A DNA stretch of 64,000 bases from Sporothrix humicola (Eukaryota > Ascomycota > Sordariomycetes > Ophiostomatales > Ophiostomataceae), in contig WNYE01000068.1 of the NCBI GenBank assembly GCA_021396245.1, positions 124,001 through 188,000 of the forward strand. Reading direction: 5' to 3'. Positions 30,378 to 41,221 of the stretch are shown here, piece by piece. The position numbers and the translations under genes are program-made. The notes under the pieces were generated by a model. That model saw only the letters and a list, made by a program, of their open reading frames with translations, made no database searches and was not told the origin of the DNA. Each line of letters starts with the position of its first letter. The first letter of the stretch is position 1.

Positions 30378-31663
30378 ATGAAGCTCACTACCAGCGCACT
30401 TTTCGCCCTCGTGGCATCGCCAGTGTCAGCATGGAAGCACACATCCGAGGCCAGCTTCCGGCAGTCTCTTAAAGACAATGAGCGCACACTTGTCGCATGT
30501 AAGTTTAGTCGGCGTGGTGAAGATATTAATCCTTGAACAGCACACAGCTAACATTGCTCTCCGCCACAGTCGTCGAGGTATGTTCCAATCCAGCAAAAAT
30601 AATATCGCAGCTCACCCAGCACTAACAGTGTAGCCATCATTGTAAGTGATCCGTCACATTGACACTCGTCGACTATGACTGACTCTTCTCCGTTCTCAGA
30701 GAATCCTGCAAACAACTCGACACCGAATGGACAGCAGTCACCGACGCTCCATCAACACACGGCGCCACCGTTATCAGTATCGACTGTGCAAAAGAGCGGA
30801 AGCTTTGTGACGGGCTCGACGTGGCATCCTATCCGGCCATTCGTCTGTACCATCACGATGGCAAAGTTCAGCGATACCGCGGCGTGCGCGAAGCTCCGGA
30901 CCTTCTCGCATTTCTCCGGCGCACATCCCGGCCTATCCTGTCGACCGTCAACGACAACAACGTGACTGACCTTCTGACGGACGACGAGGTCGTCTTCGTG
31001 GCGAGTTACGCCAAAGGCGGGAGCAAAGAAGACACCCTCCCCAAACGGTTTGCAGCCCTCGCCCAGGCCTACTCCGACAGGTACACCTTTGCCGTGTCGA
31101 CATCGACTTCGACGTCGGCATCATCTTCGATAACGTGCCACCGTCCCCACGGCCAAGGCCAGCTTGTCCGCACAGCCACCGAGCTTGACGTCTCGACGAC
31201 AGCACTCGACGCTTTCTTGGACGTGTGCACCGCTCCCCTCGTCGTCGACCTCACCCGCCGCAACGAGATGCGCTACATGAGCACCGGCAAGAGTCTCGTG
31301 CACTTTTTGTACCGGTCGCCGGCTGAGCGGCGGGCGTACATCAACGAGGTCCGGCCGTTGGCCCAAAAGTACGGCGACTACCTGGCCTTTACCGTCGTCG
31401 ACGTCCGCGAGTACCAAGACATTGCGGAGGCGCTGGGTCTGGGGGAGAAGGCGACTGCTTCCCGGAAGAACAGCAAAGGGCAAGGCCCCCTTTTGGCCGT
31501 CCAGAACCCGAACAATGGCGACGTGTTCCCCTTTCCCGCGGCGCGGCACAGCGGCGATGGACCTCCGGCTGCTGCAGTCATTGAGCAGTATTTGCTGGAC
31601 ATTATTCAAGGAGCGATTTCGCCGTGGAAGCCGGGCGCAGGTGCATCACACGATGAGCTGTGA
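30378..31663 (+). CDS. PDI-like thioredoxin-fold ER protein with degenerate CxxC and C-terminal HDEL
   Basis: Four exons: 30378-30498, 30570-30577, 30634-30641 and 30700-31663, 366 residues. Exons 2 and 3 are only 8 nt each. The model is supported because joining them gives LVAFVEPSLESCKQLDTEW, the shape of PDI's LVAFYAPWCGHCKxLAPEW, and keeps the frame into exon 4; donors are GTAAGT, GTATGT and GTAAGT. Seen: signal peptide (1-18), a thioredoxin-like domain with only the second active-site cysteine (Cys49; Leu46 replaces the first), SIDCAKERKLC at 72-82, the cis-proline Pro91 in SYPAI, a second thioredoxin-like region (about 120-330), and HDEL at 363-366. So it is an ER-resident PDI relative unlikely to be a normal isomerase. 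It shares a promoter with the prolyl 4-hydroxylase. Confidence 0.85.
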
Positions 31664-33139
31664 GAGATACAGGCCTGTAAATACTGTTAGAGTTTTTAGG
31701 AAAGAATTTGTTTGAATACTTCTCTGTGCACTAATTGGTGAAATGAAGGGTTGTCCCGGCCGGTTTTATTAGAGCGGGTCCGGAAGACGGGTGCTGCCGA
31801 ACAAGCGGGCCGGTGATGAAGGCAAGACAAGGAAGGAGTGACAACAACCGCGCCGGTTTACCATCCATCGACTTTAATGGCCCGCCGCCACCGCACCAGG
31901 GCCTGTAATGGGCAGGCCGGCGTTGGCGAGGTCGCACACATGCTGTGCTTTGTGTATCGTTGCCTGTGTCTAATTAGATCCTGCCTTCCATTCTGATGAC
32001 AGACACACAGTGGCAGTGACGACCGTTGGCTTCCATGCAGTGTTCCGTTATGCTGACCTTTGCCGCAGCAAATCTTACCTGTGTTCGTATTGCTCGGCGT
32101 TGTCCGTTGTCTCTTTGTCTTTGTCTGCGCCGTACCTGCACCTCAGCGAAGAGAACCAAGTAGGAGTAATCGGCCCCCTGCAGCCAACCCTCTCACCTGG
32201 TGTCCTCACCTCCAATCTTACCAAATGTTTCACACGCAGCTTTTGGTTAGAACGAAATGGCGAAAAAGGGACAATTCGAAAAGCGAAAAGATGTCGGTAA
32301 ACGAAGTAAACTTTTTGTCCCAAACAACTGCCCCTGTCTTCCAAGAGTCTTTTTGTCAGTGACCTGAATGTCAAAGTCTGCCGACGGATTCCATATTGCC
32401 TTACCCGTCTGGCCCGTCGTGTCGTATTCCTTCTCGTCCGTTTCTCGTTGTTGTCGGTTTTCTGCTCCTTCTCGTCCGTCTGACAGATCTTGTCTGTTTT
32501 TGATTCTCTGAAACGAGCAGGATGAGCGGTGTTCTGTTGTAAATTGGCAGTTTATTTTCAGTGAACTCTAAGCCATCCACAGCGGGGAATCGGCACAGAG
32601 GAGCTTGCGTCAAAGGCCACTCAGAATCAACTTGACGAACCACTCTTTGACGGTTGAATGGCGATCTTTACTCTCCATAGGTGCCCTATGGAGACGATTG
32701 ACCGACGTTACTGGACGTTAACGCGGGTTTAAGGGACGTTAAGGGACACTATGGGCCGCTAGGGACGCCATGCAGCACCATGACGATAGTGTCTCCAGTC
32801 TCCAGGTTTCCATGCGGAGAGAAGAAGGAAAAGGAGAGTTTGCGAGTGTTGGTGACAATGTGGCATTCTGTGGAAAATCAGAGTAACGCAACTTGATGTT
32901 CCAGTTTGTTCCAGGGCAAAAGGCGGGCCAGAATGCGCCACCATCTTGGCTGTTTGGGGAGGAGGGGAAAACAATGAAAAATCAACGAGCTGAAGAGGAG
33001 CTGAAGAGCTGGAGAGCTCATGGCAGGATCTTCAGGCATGGCATCGAGCAGCATCGAGAAGTGTCTGTCCCTTGCGTCAACAACGTGGGCGGAAAGAAGA
33101 AAAGAGGGGGAATGTCGCAGTCAAAATGCCACGGACGGT

Positions 33140-33181
33140 GGATTTTGGATTTTGGATTTTGGATTCTGGATTCTGGATTCG
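33140..33181. repeat. 7-bp tandem repeat, six copies of GGATTTT/GGATTCT
   Basis: 42 bp made of three GGATTTT, two GGATTCT and one GGATTCG units, showing stepwise divergence from left to right. Confidence 0.85.
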
Positions 33182-33330
33182 GTTGTGAGCCTAGACGTGA
33201 TGGCCCGCCCTCGCAAAAAGCACGAAAGAGTCGAAAGAATGGTCCAAAAGGTGCTCTGACGAAGCACTGTTGTTGCTCAGGCCTCTTCGATGAGCTTAGA
33301 TCTCGTCAAGCTGGCCAGTCATTGTCCACG

Positions 33331-33377
33331 TTTTGTCGTCGGTCGTCCTTTTGTCGTCGGTCGTCCTTTTGTCGTCG
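33331..33377. repeat. 18-bp tandem repeat, about 2.6 copies
   Basis: TTTTGTCGTCGGTCGTCC is repeated twice exactly and then partially. Confidence 0.85.
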
Positions 33378-35308
33378 ACTTTCTTGGGTCACTTTCTTTT
33401 CTTTTTGCGTCCAGGGTCGGTTGTCATCCCCAACCTAAAACACTCTGAAAAAGTGACAATGCGACGGTAGACTTTTGAACTCTCAGCATCCTGAACATAA
33501 GCTCCGGCACATAGCCACCTCCTCTGCTCCGTGAAGCACCTTGTCCGTTGGTCATGTCCGTTTTCCGCATCCTCTTTCGCAAAAAGACAGTCCGAGCGTA
33601 TCATAAGGCAGGCTGTCACAAGTCAAAGCCGAAGGATTCTGTCATTGACAGACAGCAGTCTCGATTTTGAATGGAAACTTGGCCTCTGGATATCTTCTCG
33701 AATCGCCACTCTCCTGATTCACACTTGGTCGTCGCACAAGACAAGAGCTGAAATGCGTATGGAATATCAATAGTGTGATAGCGCAATACTGGTGAGCCAA
33801 TATATTGGCAGAGTCTGCACTCTTTTCATGGTCGTGCAGGTCCAGACCCACGACTCACAGGCCGTAGAGTTCACGAAACGTTTTGTCTTTTTCGCCCACA
33901 AAGGAAGAAAGCAGGGAATGCCGAGGATCGACCCTCCCACAAGCTCCCGGTGATCATTGTCATTTTGTGAATGTCTCCTTCCATTTGCCCTTTTTTGCCC
34001 TGTTGCTTTTGCAGGGGAGGTCCCCTAGTGGTTGCAGGACATGCAGGACGGACTAGGTGAGGAGAAAAACGGGGAAGAAAACGGGAAGCTGGCCCTGTTC
34101 ACAAGGCGACGAAATTAAAAAAAGGCGAGCCATAGAGCCGTGGTACTGAGAGAAAAGAAAAAGGCTGCATGTAAAAGTCTCGATGAAACCTTTGTATTTG
34201 CCTCCTCGGCTTCGTTAAGCCCAGTCGCATTCGTCATTGTCGCAGGCCAAACTGTTTTCTTTTGCCATTTGTTGCTTTTTCTTGTCTTCAAGTTGCCTCC
34301 TCCACACTCCAAGTCCACTTCCCCTCTTTCATGTTGAGCCAGTCGCATCGCAGTCGCTTGCGCCCGTTTCCCACCTTTTGGACTTTCCAAACTTTGGTCT
34401 TGAACGAAGCGTGACGACCCTGGTCGTCTCCGCACTTGTCTGTTAAAAATAAAAGAAAAAAGAAGAATAAATGAAAAAGGGAAGCTCGCCTTGAACGCCG
34501 TCCTCCAGCCTTCTTTTCTTAGGACTCCATTCTCCGTTTTGTTTTCTTTCCTTTTCCTTCCAGTCCTTCCTTCTTCTTAAATTCACCTCCCCCTGCCATC
34601 GTCACCTCCAGCGCTTCCCTCGCTCCATCCCCTTTCCCTTTTCTGCTTTTTTGCTTTCATTCTGCCCCCAGTCTCAGTCCCTGGGCCTGTTGATGTTGCA
34701 GCAGAGGTGGAAACCGACGACCCTAACGACGACAACAACGGGAAGCCAAGTCTCTCTTCCTTCCCAACTGAATTGAACTGCGCCAGCTCCCCCTTTGAAA
34801 TCGACAGTGCTGTCAAAAGGACGGCAGTGAAAAGTAAAACGAATCCAGCGAATCCAACAACAAAACACAAAAAGACAAAAGGACCTGCGACCCCAGTCAA
34901 GAACAACAGCCAAAACCAACAACCACTCCAACAAAAACAAGGGCCCTTGCATGCATGTGCATTGAGCATAGGCCACTCTGCCCACAGTGCTCCCAACTCA
35001 AAGAAGAAAGTGAACGACAGGTCCCCCTGGTTCATGAAAAGAGAAAAGTGAAAGACCACAAGGACACAAGAGCATGGTGCAGCCAGCCGGGCCGTGGTCC
35101 AGTGTTCAGTGTCCAGTGAACCGTTGAACAAATTAGCGAGAGGGAGTAGTAGGAGGGTTCTCCAAACTCGGCAAGGACGCAAAGAAACAAAAGAACAAAT
35201 ATCACAGCCCTCGCTCTTTGCTCTTTCTGTCATCGTCACTTGTGACAGCCCTGCCAGAACTGGCAACATCTTTCGAAGTTGACTTACACTGCGACAGCAA
35301 TCGCCATC

Positions 35309-37913
35309 ATGGACTGGATGTAAGTTTCTCTTTTCCTCGCTTCGCTCGCGTTTTGTCTTTCTGTCCTCCACTCGCTGCGCTCGTTCGTTCCACTCGTCGC
35401 TAACGCTCCTCGTTAGATCCACCACCACCGGCTGCTTCGCCGTCAGCAACGCCGTCGCCAAAACGGCCCTCGACCTCAACCGCTTCGTGCGCGACGTCCG
35501 CGAATCCCGCGCCGAACTAGCGCCCCTATCGGCCGAGTTGCACGCTCTCGATGGCGTCCTCGACCTTCTAAAAGACGACGCAGCGTCGGCGTCGTTCCCG
35601 TCCGACCTTGCCCTCCAGACACCGGCCGTCGTTGCCGGCAGCGGGTCCGTCGTGGCTGACCTCGACGCCATTTTCAGCGACGGCACCACGGGCAGCGACA
35701 GTGAAGACGTGACTGCGCCGCCCGCCGTCGCAGTAACACCCGCCGAAAAGAGAACCCGCTGGCTGGCCCTGCGCGCACACATTGAGGAGTCGCGGGCGGT
35801 GCTGGAGGTGTACCGCCTAACTCTGGGGCTAGCCTTGGACTTGGTGGCACTGTACGTATGCGTAGCCTGCGTAGCAGACAGATGAATTCCTCGCTGACAT
35901 TTTAGAACCCAATCACCGACCGACGACACGCCGACCGACGAAAACACCTCCTCGACCCCCATTGCCAACGCCAAGGCCAAAGACATGGCGCGGATGCTGG
36001 CCGAGATGGGCCACTTGCGCACGCGCGTGCGCAGCGACCTGGGCGACGACGGCGATGCGGTGTTTATTCTGCAAAACTACCTGAACGTCCTGCAGAGACA
36101 TGCACACGCAGCAGTGGCCGAAGCCGAGAAGAAGCCGGAGCCGGAACCGACGCAGGCGGAACTGGAGAGGAGTCTCGGGATCGACCCCGAATCGACGGTC
36201 CCGCGCGACAGCCTGGACCTCAACCTGGACCGGCCGCCCCACGTTTTCCGGGATGAAGAAGCAGCTGCCTCGCCGATTGGGAAGGCGCCCGACAGCGCCG
36301 TGGAGATGCTCGACGATGAGGGTGAAGGAGACGCAGACGCAGCACCTGCTCCGTCCGTGCCCCGAGGCAACCGACTTGGTGTAGACGCTCCGACAGCAGG
36401 ATCATCCGTGTACAGTTCACGACAACCCTCGCCCGCCCGGTCGCCCGCTCATTCACCGGCCCGAAACCCAGTCGAAGTCCAGGTTCAGCCTCAGCCGCAC
36501 AGAGACTCGATGCCGCCGCCACCGCCACCTCCACCACGCGACCGTGCCCGCCGTTCGGACCTGCTGCCGCCCAGCGAGATCGACAACCTGATGGACGAGC
36601 TGCGGGACGAGCTGCCGAGTCGCCCGCCGACACCGCCTCCCAAAGCTGTCGCTAGAGGAAGTAGTGCTCTCGGGTTCCGGCCGGCCAATGAACTGCTGGG
36701 CGTGAACGATAACCACGGCCGTTATCTAACACCCCTCAACCACAGCGTGAGCAACGGCAACTTTGCGTCTGCATCCGCCTCCTCCTCCCACAACACAGCC
36801 TACCCGCCCTCGACGAGCAACAACCGGTTCGGTCGGTTCCTGCGGCACATTCGCAGCGCATCGGCCACCACGACAGCGGAGCTCAACCGACGGCCGGCAA
36901 CAGCAACGGGAGCCGGACCAGGGCCGAATGAGCTTACGGGCCTTTCTGCACTGTCAATCGCCCCCACGCCGCTGTCCAACATTGCGAGCAACAGCAACAG
37001 CAGCAGCGGACAGAGTGGTAGTGGGAGTGGCGGCGGTCTTGAACGCAGGACGAGTCGGCGCTTCTCTGCATCGTTCCGCACGCCATGGGCCGTCACGACC
37101 ATGATCGAAGGGGGTGACAACCCTGGAAGTGTTCCTCAGAAGAAGGGCAAGAAGAAGATTGACGACGAACCCGACATGGTGTTTGGCGTGTCGCTGCGCA
37201 AGAGCATCCACATAGCCGGCGCGTCGGCGCGGACGCACCATTCCGGCAGCCACGGCGCGTCGCGGCGGGAGTTTCCTCTGTGCATTTTCCGGTGCTACAC
37301 GTTTATCCGGTCGGACAATGGACTGGACACGCCCGACATCTTTGGCGGCGGCATCCCGGGCGTGGATGTCGACTCATTTAGTGTCGTGAGTTTTGATCGT
37401 GTGAGGATGCTCAAGGAACGGTTCTCGGCGGCGCCTCTGTACGGCGTGGATTTGGACGACGCAACCATGGCTGAGCAGTACAGCCGGCACGACGCGGCGG
37501 CGCTGATCCTGCAGTATTTGGAGGCCCTGCCCAAGCCGCTGGTCTCGGAAGCTGTGGCCCGGCGCTGGATGACGCTGTCGCGGCAGGCGACGGTGCCCGG
37601 GTCGTATGCGAAGCGGCTGGACCAGTGCATCGACTTTTGGGAGGAGGCGCTGGGGGGTGTACGCGGCCCTGCCCGTTCCCTCCTCAAACTCTTGTTGAAC
37701 CTGTGGGGCGACATTGCCGACGCGGCAGACCGCAACGACATGACGGCCGAGCGACTGGCGGGCCGTGTCCTGCGCCCGCTGATGCAGCTCGACGGCGGCC
37801 GCTACCACACAGACTATATGCTGAGCTTGGCCTTTATTATCCGCAAACGGTCCGAGTATGCGCTGCTGCTGCGCGGCGGCGGACGGAAGAGCAATGCCGC
37901 GTTTGAGGCGTGA
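35309..37913 (+). CDS. RhoGAP-domain protein lacking the arginine finger (probable pseudo-GAP)
   Basis: Three exons, 35309-35319 (11 nt), 35417-35851 and 35906-37913, 817 residues. The tiny first exon gives MDWI, and the joined start reads MDWISTTTGCFAVSNAVAKTAL, a form of N-terminus I associate with fungal proteins of this type. Residues 1-200 are helical; about 215-420 is acidic then Pro/Ser-rich and probably disordered; 430-560 is Ser/Gly-rich; the RhoGAP fold covers about 590-800 (FGVSLRKSI, FPLCIFRCYTFIRSDNGL, then a HDAAALILQYLEALPKPLV helix). Where RhoGAPs have GIFRxSG the protein has DIFGGGIPG, so Gly629 replaces the arginine finger. The helix Lys is also Gln, and the NLAxxFGPNLL block reads RLAGRVLRPLM. 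It may bind Rho-family GTPases without activating hydrolysis. Confidence 0.82.
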
Positions 37914-38263
37914 GTCGTAAAGGAGTGACGATAGCCACGACGATGTGTGTCTGTTTTATTATTTTGTTCCTTTCGTCTGCCTCCCTTCTTTTATTTGTTA
38001 GCAAGTTGTATGATGATACCCCGAGGAGACGAGATCAATTTCAAAGAGTTTCCAAAAATATGTTTAAGGTTATATATTCAAAAGTATGTTCCAAAAGTAT
38101 TTCCATCAAATTCAAACACCAGCCAAGCCATGTTCTCATGTACCAATATGAAACAATCCGATTCAAGTGCCCGTCCAATGTAGTTTCCCATATGTTCAAT
38201 GTCCAAAATGTCCAAATATATGTCAAGATATCGTACACCCCCTCTCACTTACTAGAGTCCCTC
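37914..38263. other. Intergenic between convergent genes
   Basis: 350 bp, AT-rich at 38040-38230, carrying both 3' ends. Nothing else seen. Confidence 0.6.
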
Positions 38264-41221
38264 TCACGCCTCCGCTAACTTCTTGATGTGGATGGTGCCA
38301 AAGTAGGGAACAGACATAGTCTGGACCTGGCTGTCCGTGCCGACGCTCAACCGTCCGTCGCCGCGGCCGAGCGTCCCCCCCTCTGTCCAGACTTGGTACT
38401 GTGCGCCCGCTGCCGCGTCGCCCTCGATCTCAATGAGTCTCTCCAGGATGGCCGAGCGTGTTTTGTTGACGGGCTCCTTGGTAATGTCGGCCAGCTCGTG
38501 CATCAGCACGACGGCCTTGTCGACGGCGCCGAGATCGGACGGCCGCTGGTAGTGGATAACGTTGTCGCGGCCGCGGGTGTGGGCGTCCATGTGTGTTAGG
38601 AGTATGGCCATGGCGGCGACAAAGGCTTCAAAGTCAAAGGCGTGGCAGCGAGCAATGATGCTGGTGCAGTAGCGGAAGACCATGAACCGAGACAAGACCT
38701 CGCGGGCGGCGCCCAGTGCGCCGAGACGGCTAAACGTGGTGTCGGGGGCGGTTGTCGACTTTGACGTTGACGTCGTCAGACTTGTGTCTGTATTCGTTGG
38801 CAGGTCTGTCGGTGAGGCGGCAAGAGTAGAAGAAGAGTTAGACGGTGGTGAAGGTGACTCGGATGGTTGTTGTCGCGTATCTGAGTGCGCGCTCGTGTCA
38901 GCCATCGACGACATTGTCGCCACCATCGTTGACGCCCCGACATGTCCCCTTGCCGCTCTGGCAACGACCGAGTCGATCCCAAAGGCAAAGGCAATGTCGT
39001 CTGCGACGGGCAAGGGTTCCGCCTCGCTCTCGGCCGCCTTGCCAAACTCGCGAAAGTTGACACCACTGCTCATATTCCTGTCCTTGTCGGATGTGCCCTG
39101 CCCGCCAGCAAAGGCCGTCCCGTCATCCAGAAAGCTGGGCGACTCTTTGCCGGGTAGTGGAGGCGAAGGCGACGGCGACCGGCGGCTTGGCTGGCGCTCT
39201 GTGAGGTACGGTAGATGGAGGAGCACCAACAGGTGATAGTGCTTAGCCTGGGCCATGAGGCGGGCGGTCTCTTCAATCTGCTCGGCCCACTGCATCTTGC
39301 CGCCGATCAGGTTGGGGACGGCCCACCACTTTGTCGGCAGAGTCTGGGCGGCCTGCCTAAAAGCGTAGTCAATGTCGCGGGTGTCGCGGTAGTCGTCGAT
39401 CAGCGTCTGGGCGTGGGTATCGCTCTCGTACGGTTCATGGGCCAGCTGGTTCAGTCGGTCGTTGCGGGCGGCGATGCGCGGGATGATGAGGGCGTGCAGT
39501 CGCTCCAGGTCTTGGGCGAGGTGTTCCACGTGGGAAAAGTCGTCACCGTTGCTGCCGCTGGCGCCGCTGCCGGCAGCAACACCAGAGTAGTTGGCCCTGA
39601 CCCTCTGCGTGAACTGATGCGGCGCCAACGACGAGTGGTAGTGGTCGCCGACAATGGACGATGGCAGGCCCAACATGAGCGACAAGAACCGCTCGCTGAA
39701 CAGCAGGCGCGTCCAGACAAAGTGGAGGGACAGCGGCTGGTTGTGCCATGAGGGTGGTGGTAACCCTATGAGCTGTGCAATACCGAGAGCGCGGCGCAGG
39801 GTCATCCAGCCGCCCCTCAGATCGCCCTTGTTGACCATGTAGAACGCCTGCAGCAACAGACTCTCGAGGCCTTCTTGCGACGAGACCATGCTGTCCTGGC
39901 ACGTCACCAGGTTGGCGGCGACCTCAAAGTAGCGGTCGGCCGTCTCCCAGGGCCCAACACCGGGCAGCCCCAGTTCGCGCAGGTCGCTGTCCTTGTGCAT
40001 CATCTGCAGACAGACGGCGAGCTGGATGAGCTCGCGGGCAAGTAGGACAGGGTGGCCCGAGTCGCGCTTTTGGAGGAGGGGCGAGAGGGCGTGGGTGTGT
40101 CCTCCAGAGGGTGTCGTCTGCGCGTCGGCGGCCAGAAAGGAGCGATATCGTCTCAGAGTAAAGAGTGCACCGCGGTTCATGATCCGCAGGGCATGGTCGA
40201 TGGTGGGCAGGACCGACTGCAGCTGCTTGCTGAGTGTCTGGTGCTCGAGCGGGCCGGTGCCCAACGGAGGACGCGCGGGGAACAGCAGGCGGTTGGCAAT
40301 CAGTTCCTGCTCGAGCTGCTCCAACTGGAGGCGCATGTGCACGGAAGGTGGGTCGTCAAGGTACTCGGTGGTATCATGACTGCCCATAGCTCTTGCTATC
40401 ACCACGGGTGCTGGTGACGGCGACGGCGACCGTGACGACAGCAACCGCTTTGGCGAGCCGGCCGACAGGAAGCGGTCGTGCATCCAGTGCGAGAAGCTGA
40501 GGGCGTCTTGCTGCAGGATGGACTCGAGTTCGCGGTCGAAATGGTCGGCCGCCGAGCATGGTGACGAGGCGGCACTCGCTTTGGCTGGTACAATCTTGTC
40601 TCTCTCCGGAAAGCCTTCGCCGGCCCGTCGCCGGACCAGCTCCCCAACTAAAGCCTCCACTTGGGCAATGCGTTTCCCTACATCATTGTACTGCATCTGT
40701 TGCGTCGGATCGGGTGAGCGACGCGGCGACGGCGACGGCGCAGCATATTCTTGGCCGACACAGGATGTACCATGCCGCTGGCAAGAGAGGCAGGCCGCGC
40801 CCGTTGTAGGCGGCCCGGCACCATCTTCACTTGGCCGCTCTCCCTCTGCAAACCGGCACCTCACTTTCCGTCGCTTGCACTCGATGCAGCTAAACGTGCC
40901 TTTTCGTAGCTTGCGGCGCTTGACGGGTGCAACCGCTTCTGGTGTGTCGGACGATGAGCTGTCGTCGGGAGGGATGGAGTGGGTTGTATCAGTCGTAACT
41001 GTTGTCGTGGCTGTTGTCGTGGAAGATGCAGTCTTTGCTGCTCTTGTACTGGCTAATGGTGTATCTCCAGAAGACGGCCGAGCTGCGTCCAGTAGATCGG
41101 TCTTTTGGCCCGCTTCCCGGCCCCTCGTTCGTTTGGTGGCCTTTGCCATATCCGCTGTATGTGTTGCACTCCCATCTCCCTCCACCTCCGCCCTTGATCG
41201 CCGCTTTGTCCGCGGTGGCAT
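38264..41221 (-). CDS. Zn2Cys6 fungal transcription factor
   Basis: Single exon of 985 residues from the ATG at 41221. The binuclear zinc cluster is C112-x2-C115-x6-C122-x21-C144-x2-C147-x6-C154, preceded by the basic KRRKLRKG. The 21-residue loop between the third and fourth Cys is longer than the usual 5-12. A short helical linker (about 178-195) could dimerise. Residues 270-700 show the spaced helices of the fungal transcription-factor middle homology region, including a WMTLRRALGIAQLIGL block and a LQMMHKD block. Ser/Pro/Thr-rich segments separate the parts. Role: a nuclear regulator, probably binding CGG triplets; targets are unknown. The nearest metabolic gene candidate (the P450) is 33 kb away, so no link is claimed. 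Confidence 0.9.
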   Translation of the reverse strand: MPPRTKRRSRAEVEGDGSATHTADMAKATKRTRGREAGQKTDLLDAARPSSGDTPLASTRAAKTASSTTTATTTVTTDTTHSIPPDDSSSSDTPEAVAPVKRRKLRKGTFSCIECKRRKVRCRFAEGERPSEDGAGPPTTGAACLSCQRHGTSCVGQEYAAPSPSPRRSPDPTQQMQYNDVGKRIAQVEALVGELVRRRAGEGFPERDKIVPAKASAASSPCSAADHFDRELESILQQDALSFSHWMHDRFLSAGSPKRLLSSRSPSPSPAPVVIARAMGSHDTTEYLDDPPSVHMRLQLEQLEQELIANRLLFPARPPLGTGPLEHQTLSKQLQSVLPTIDHALRIMNRGALFTLRRYRSFLAADAQTTPSGGHTHALSPLLQKRDSGHPVLLARELIQLAVCLQMMHKDSDLRELGLPGVGPWETADRYFEVAANLVTCQDSMVSSQEGLESLLLQAFYMVNKGDLRGGWMTLRRALGIAQLIGLPPPSWHNQPLSLHFVWTRLLFSERFLSLMLGLPSSIVGDHYHSSLAPHQFTQRVRANYSGVAAGSGASGSNGDDFSHVEHLAQDLERLHALIIPRIAARNDRLNQLAHEPYESDTHAQTLIDDYRDTRDIDYAFRQAAQTLPTKWWAVPNLIGGKMQWAEQIEETARLMAQAKHYHLLVLLHLPYLTERQPSRRSPSPSPPLPGKESPSFLDDGTAFAGGQGTSDKDRNMSSGVNFREFGKAAESEAEPLPVADDIAFAFGIDSVVARAARGHVGASTMVATMSSMADTSAHSDTRQQPSESPSPPSNSSSTLAASPTDLPTNTDTSLTTSTSKSTTAPDTTFSRLGALGAAREVLSRFMVFRYCTSIIARCHAFDFEAFVAAMAILLTHMDAHTRGRDNVIHYQRPSDLGAVDKAVVLMHELADITKEPVNKTRSAILERLIEIEGDAAAGAQYQVWTEGGTLGRGDGRLSVGTDSQVQTMSVPYFGTIHIKKLAEA

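Larger units (their letters stand above)
31664..35308. other. Intergenic: upstream region of the RhoGAP-fold gene
   Basis: 3.6 kb with no supportable gene. It contains a 7-bp and an 18-bp short tandem repeat and T-rich or CT-rich stretches. Long minus-strand frames at 34583-36022 are antisense shadows of the next gene. Confidence 0.5.

Noticed and set aside
32893..33438. 181-codon plus-strand frame
   Set aside because: It reads through the 7-bp and 18-bp repeats and has no recognisable domain or leader.
34583..36022. 479-codon open frame on the minus strand
   Set aside because: It is antisense to exons 1-2 and the start of exon 3 of the RhoGAP-fold gene; the plus strand has proper splice sites and a conserved protein, while the minus frame is Arg/Ser/Ala-rich shadow sequence.
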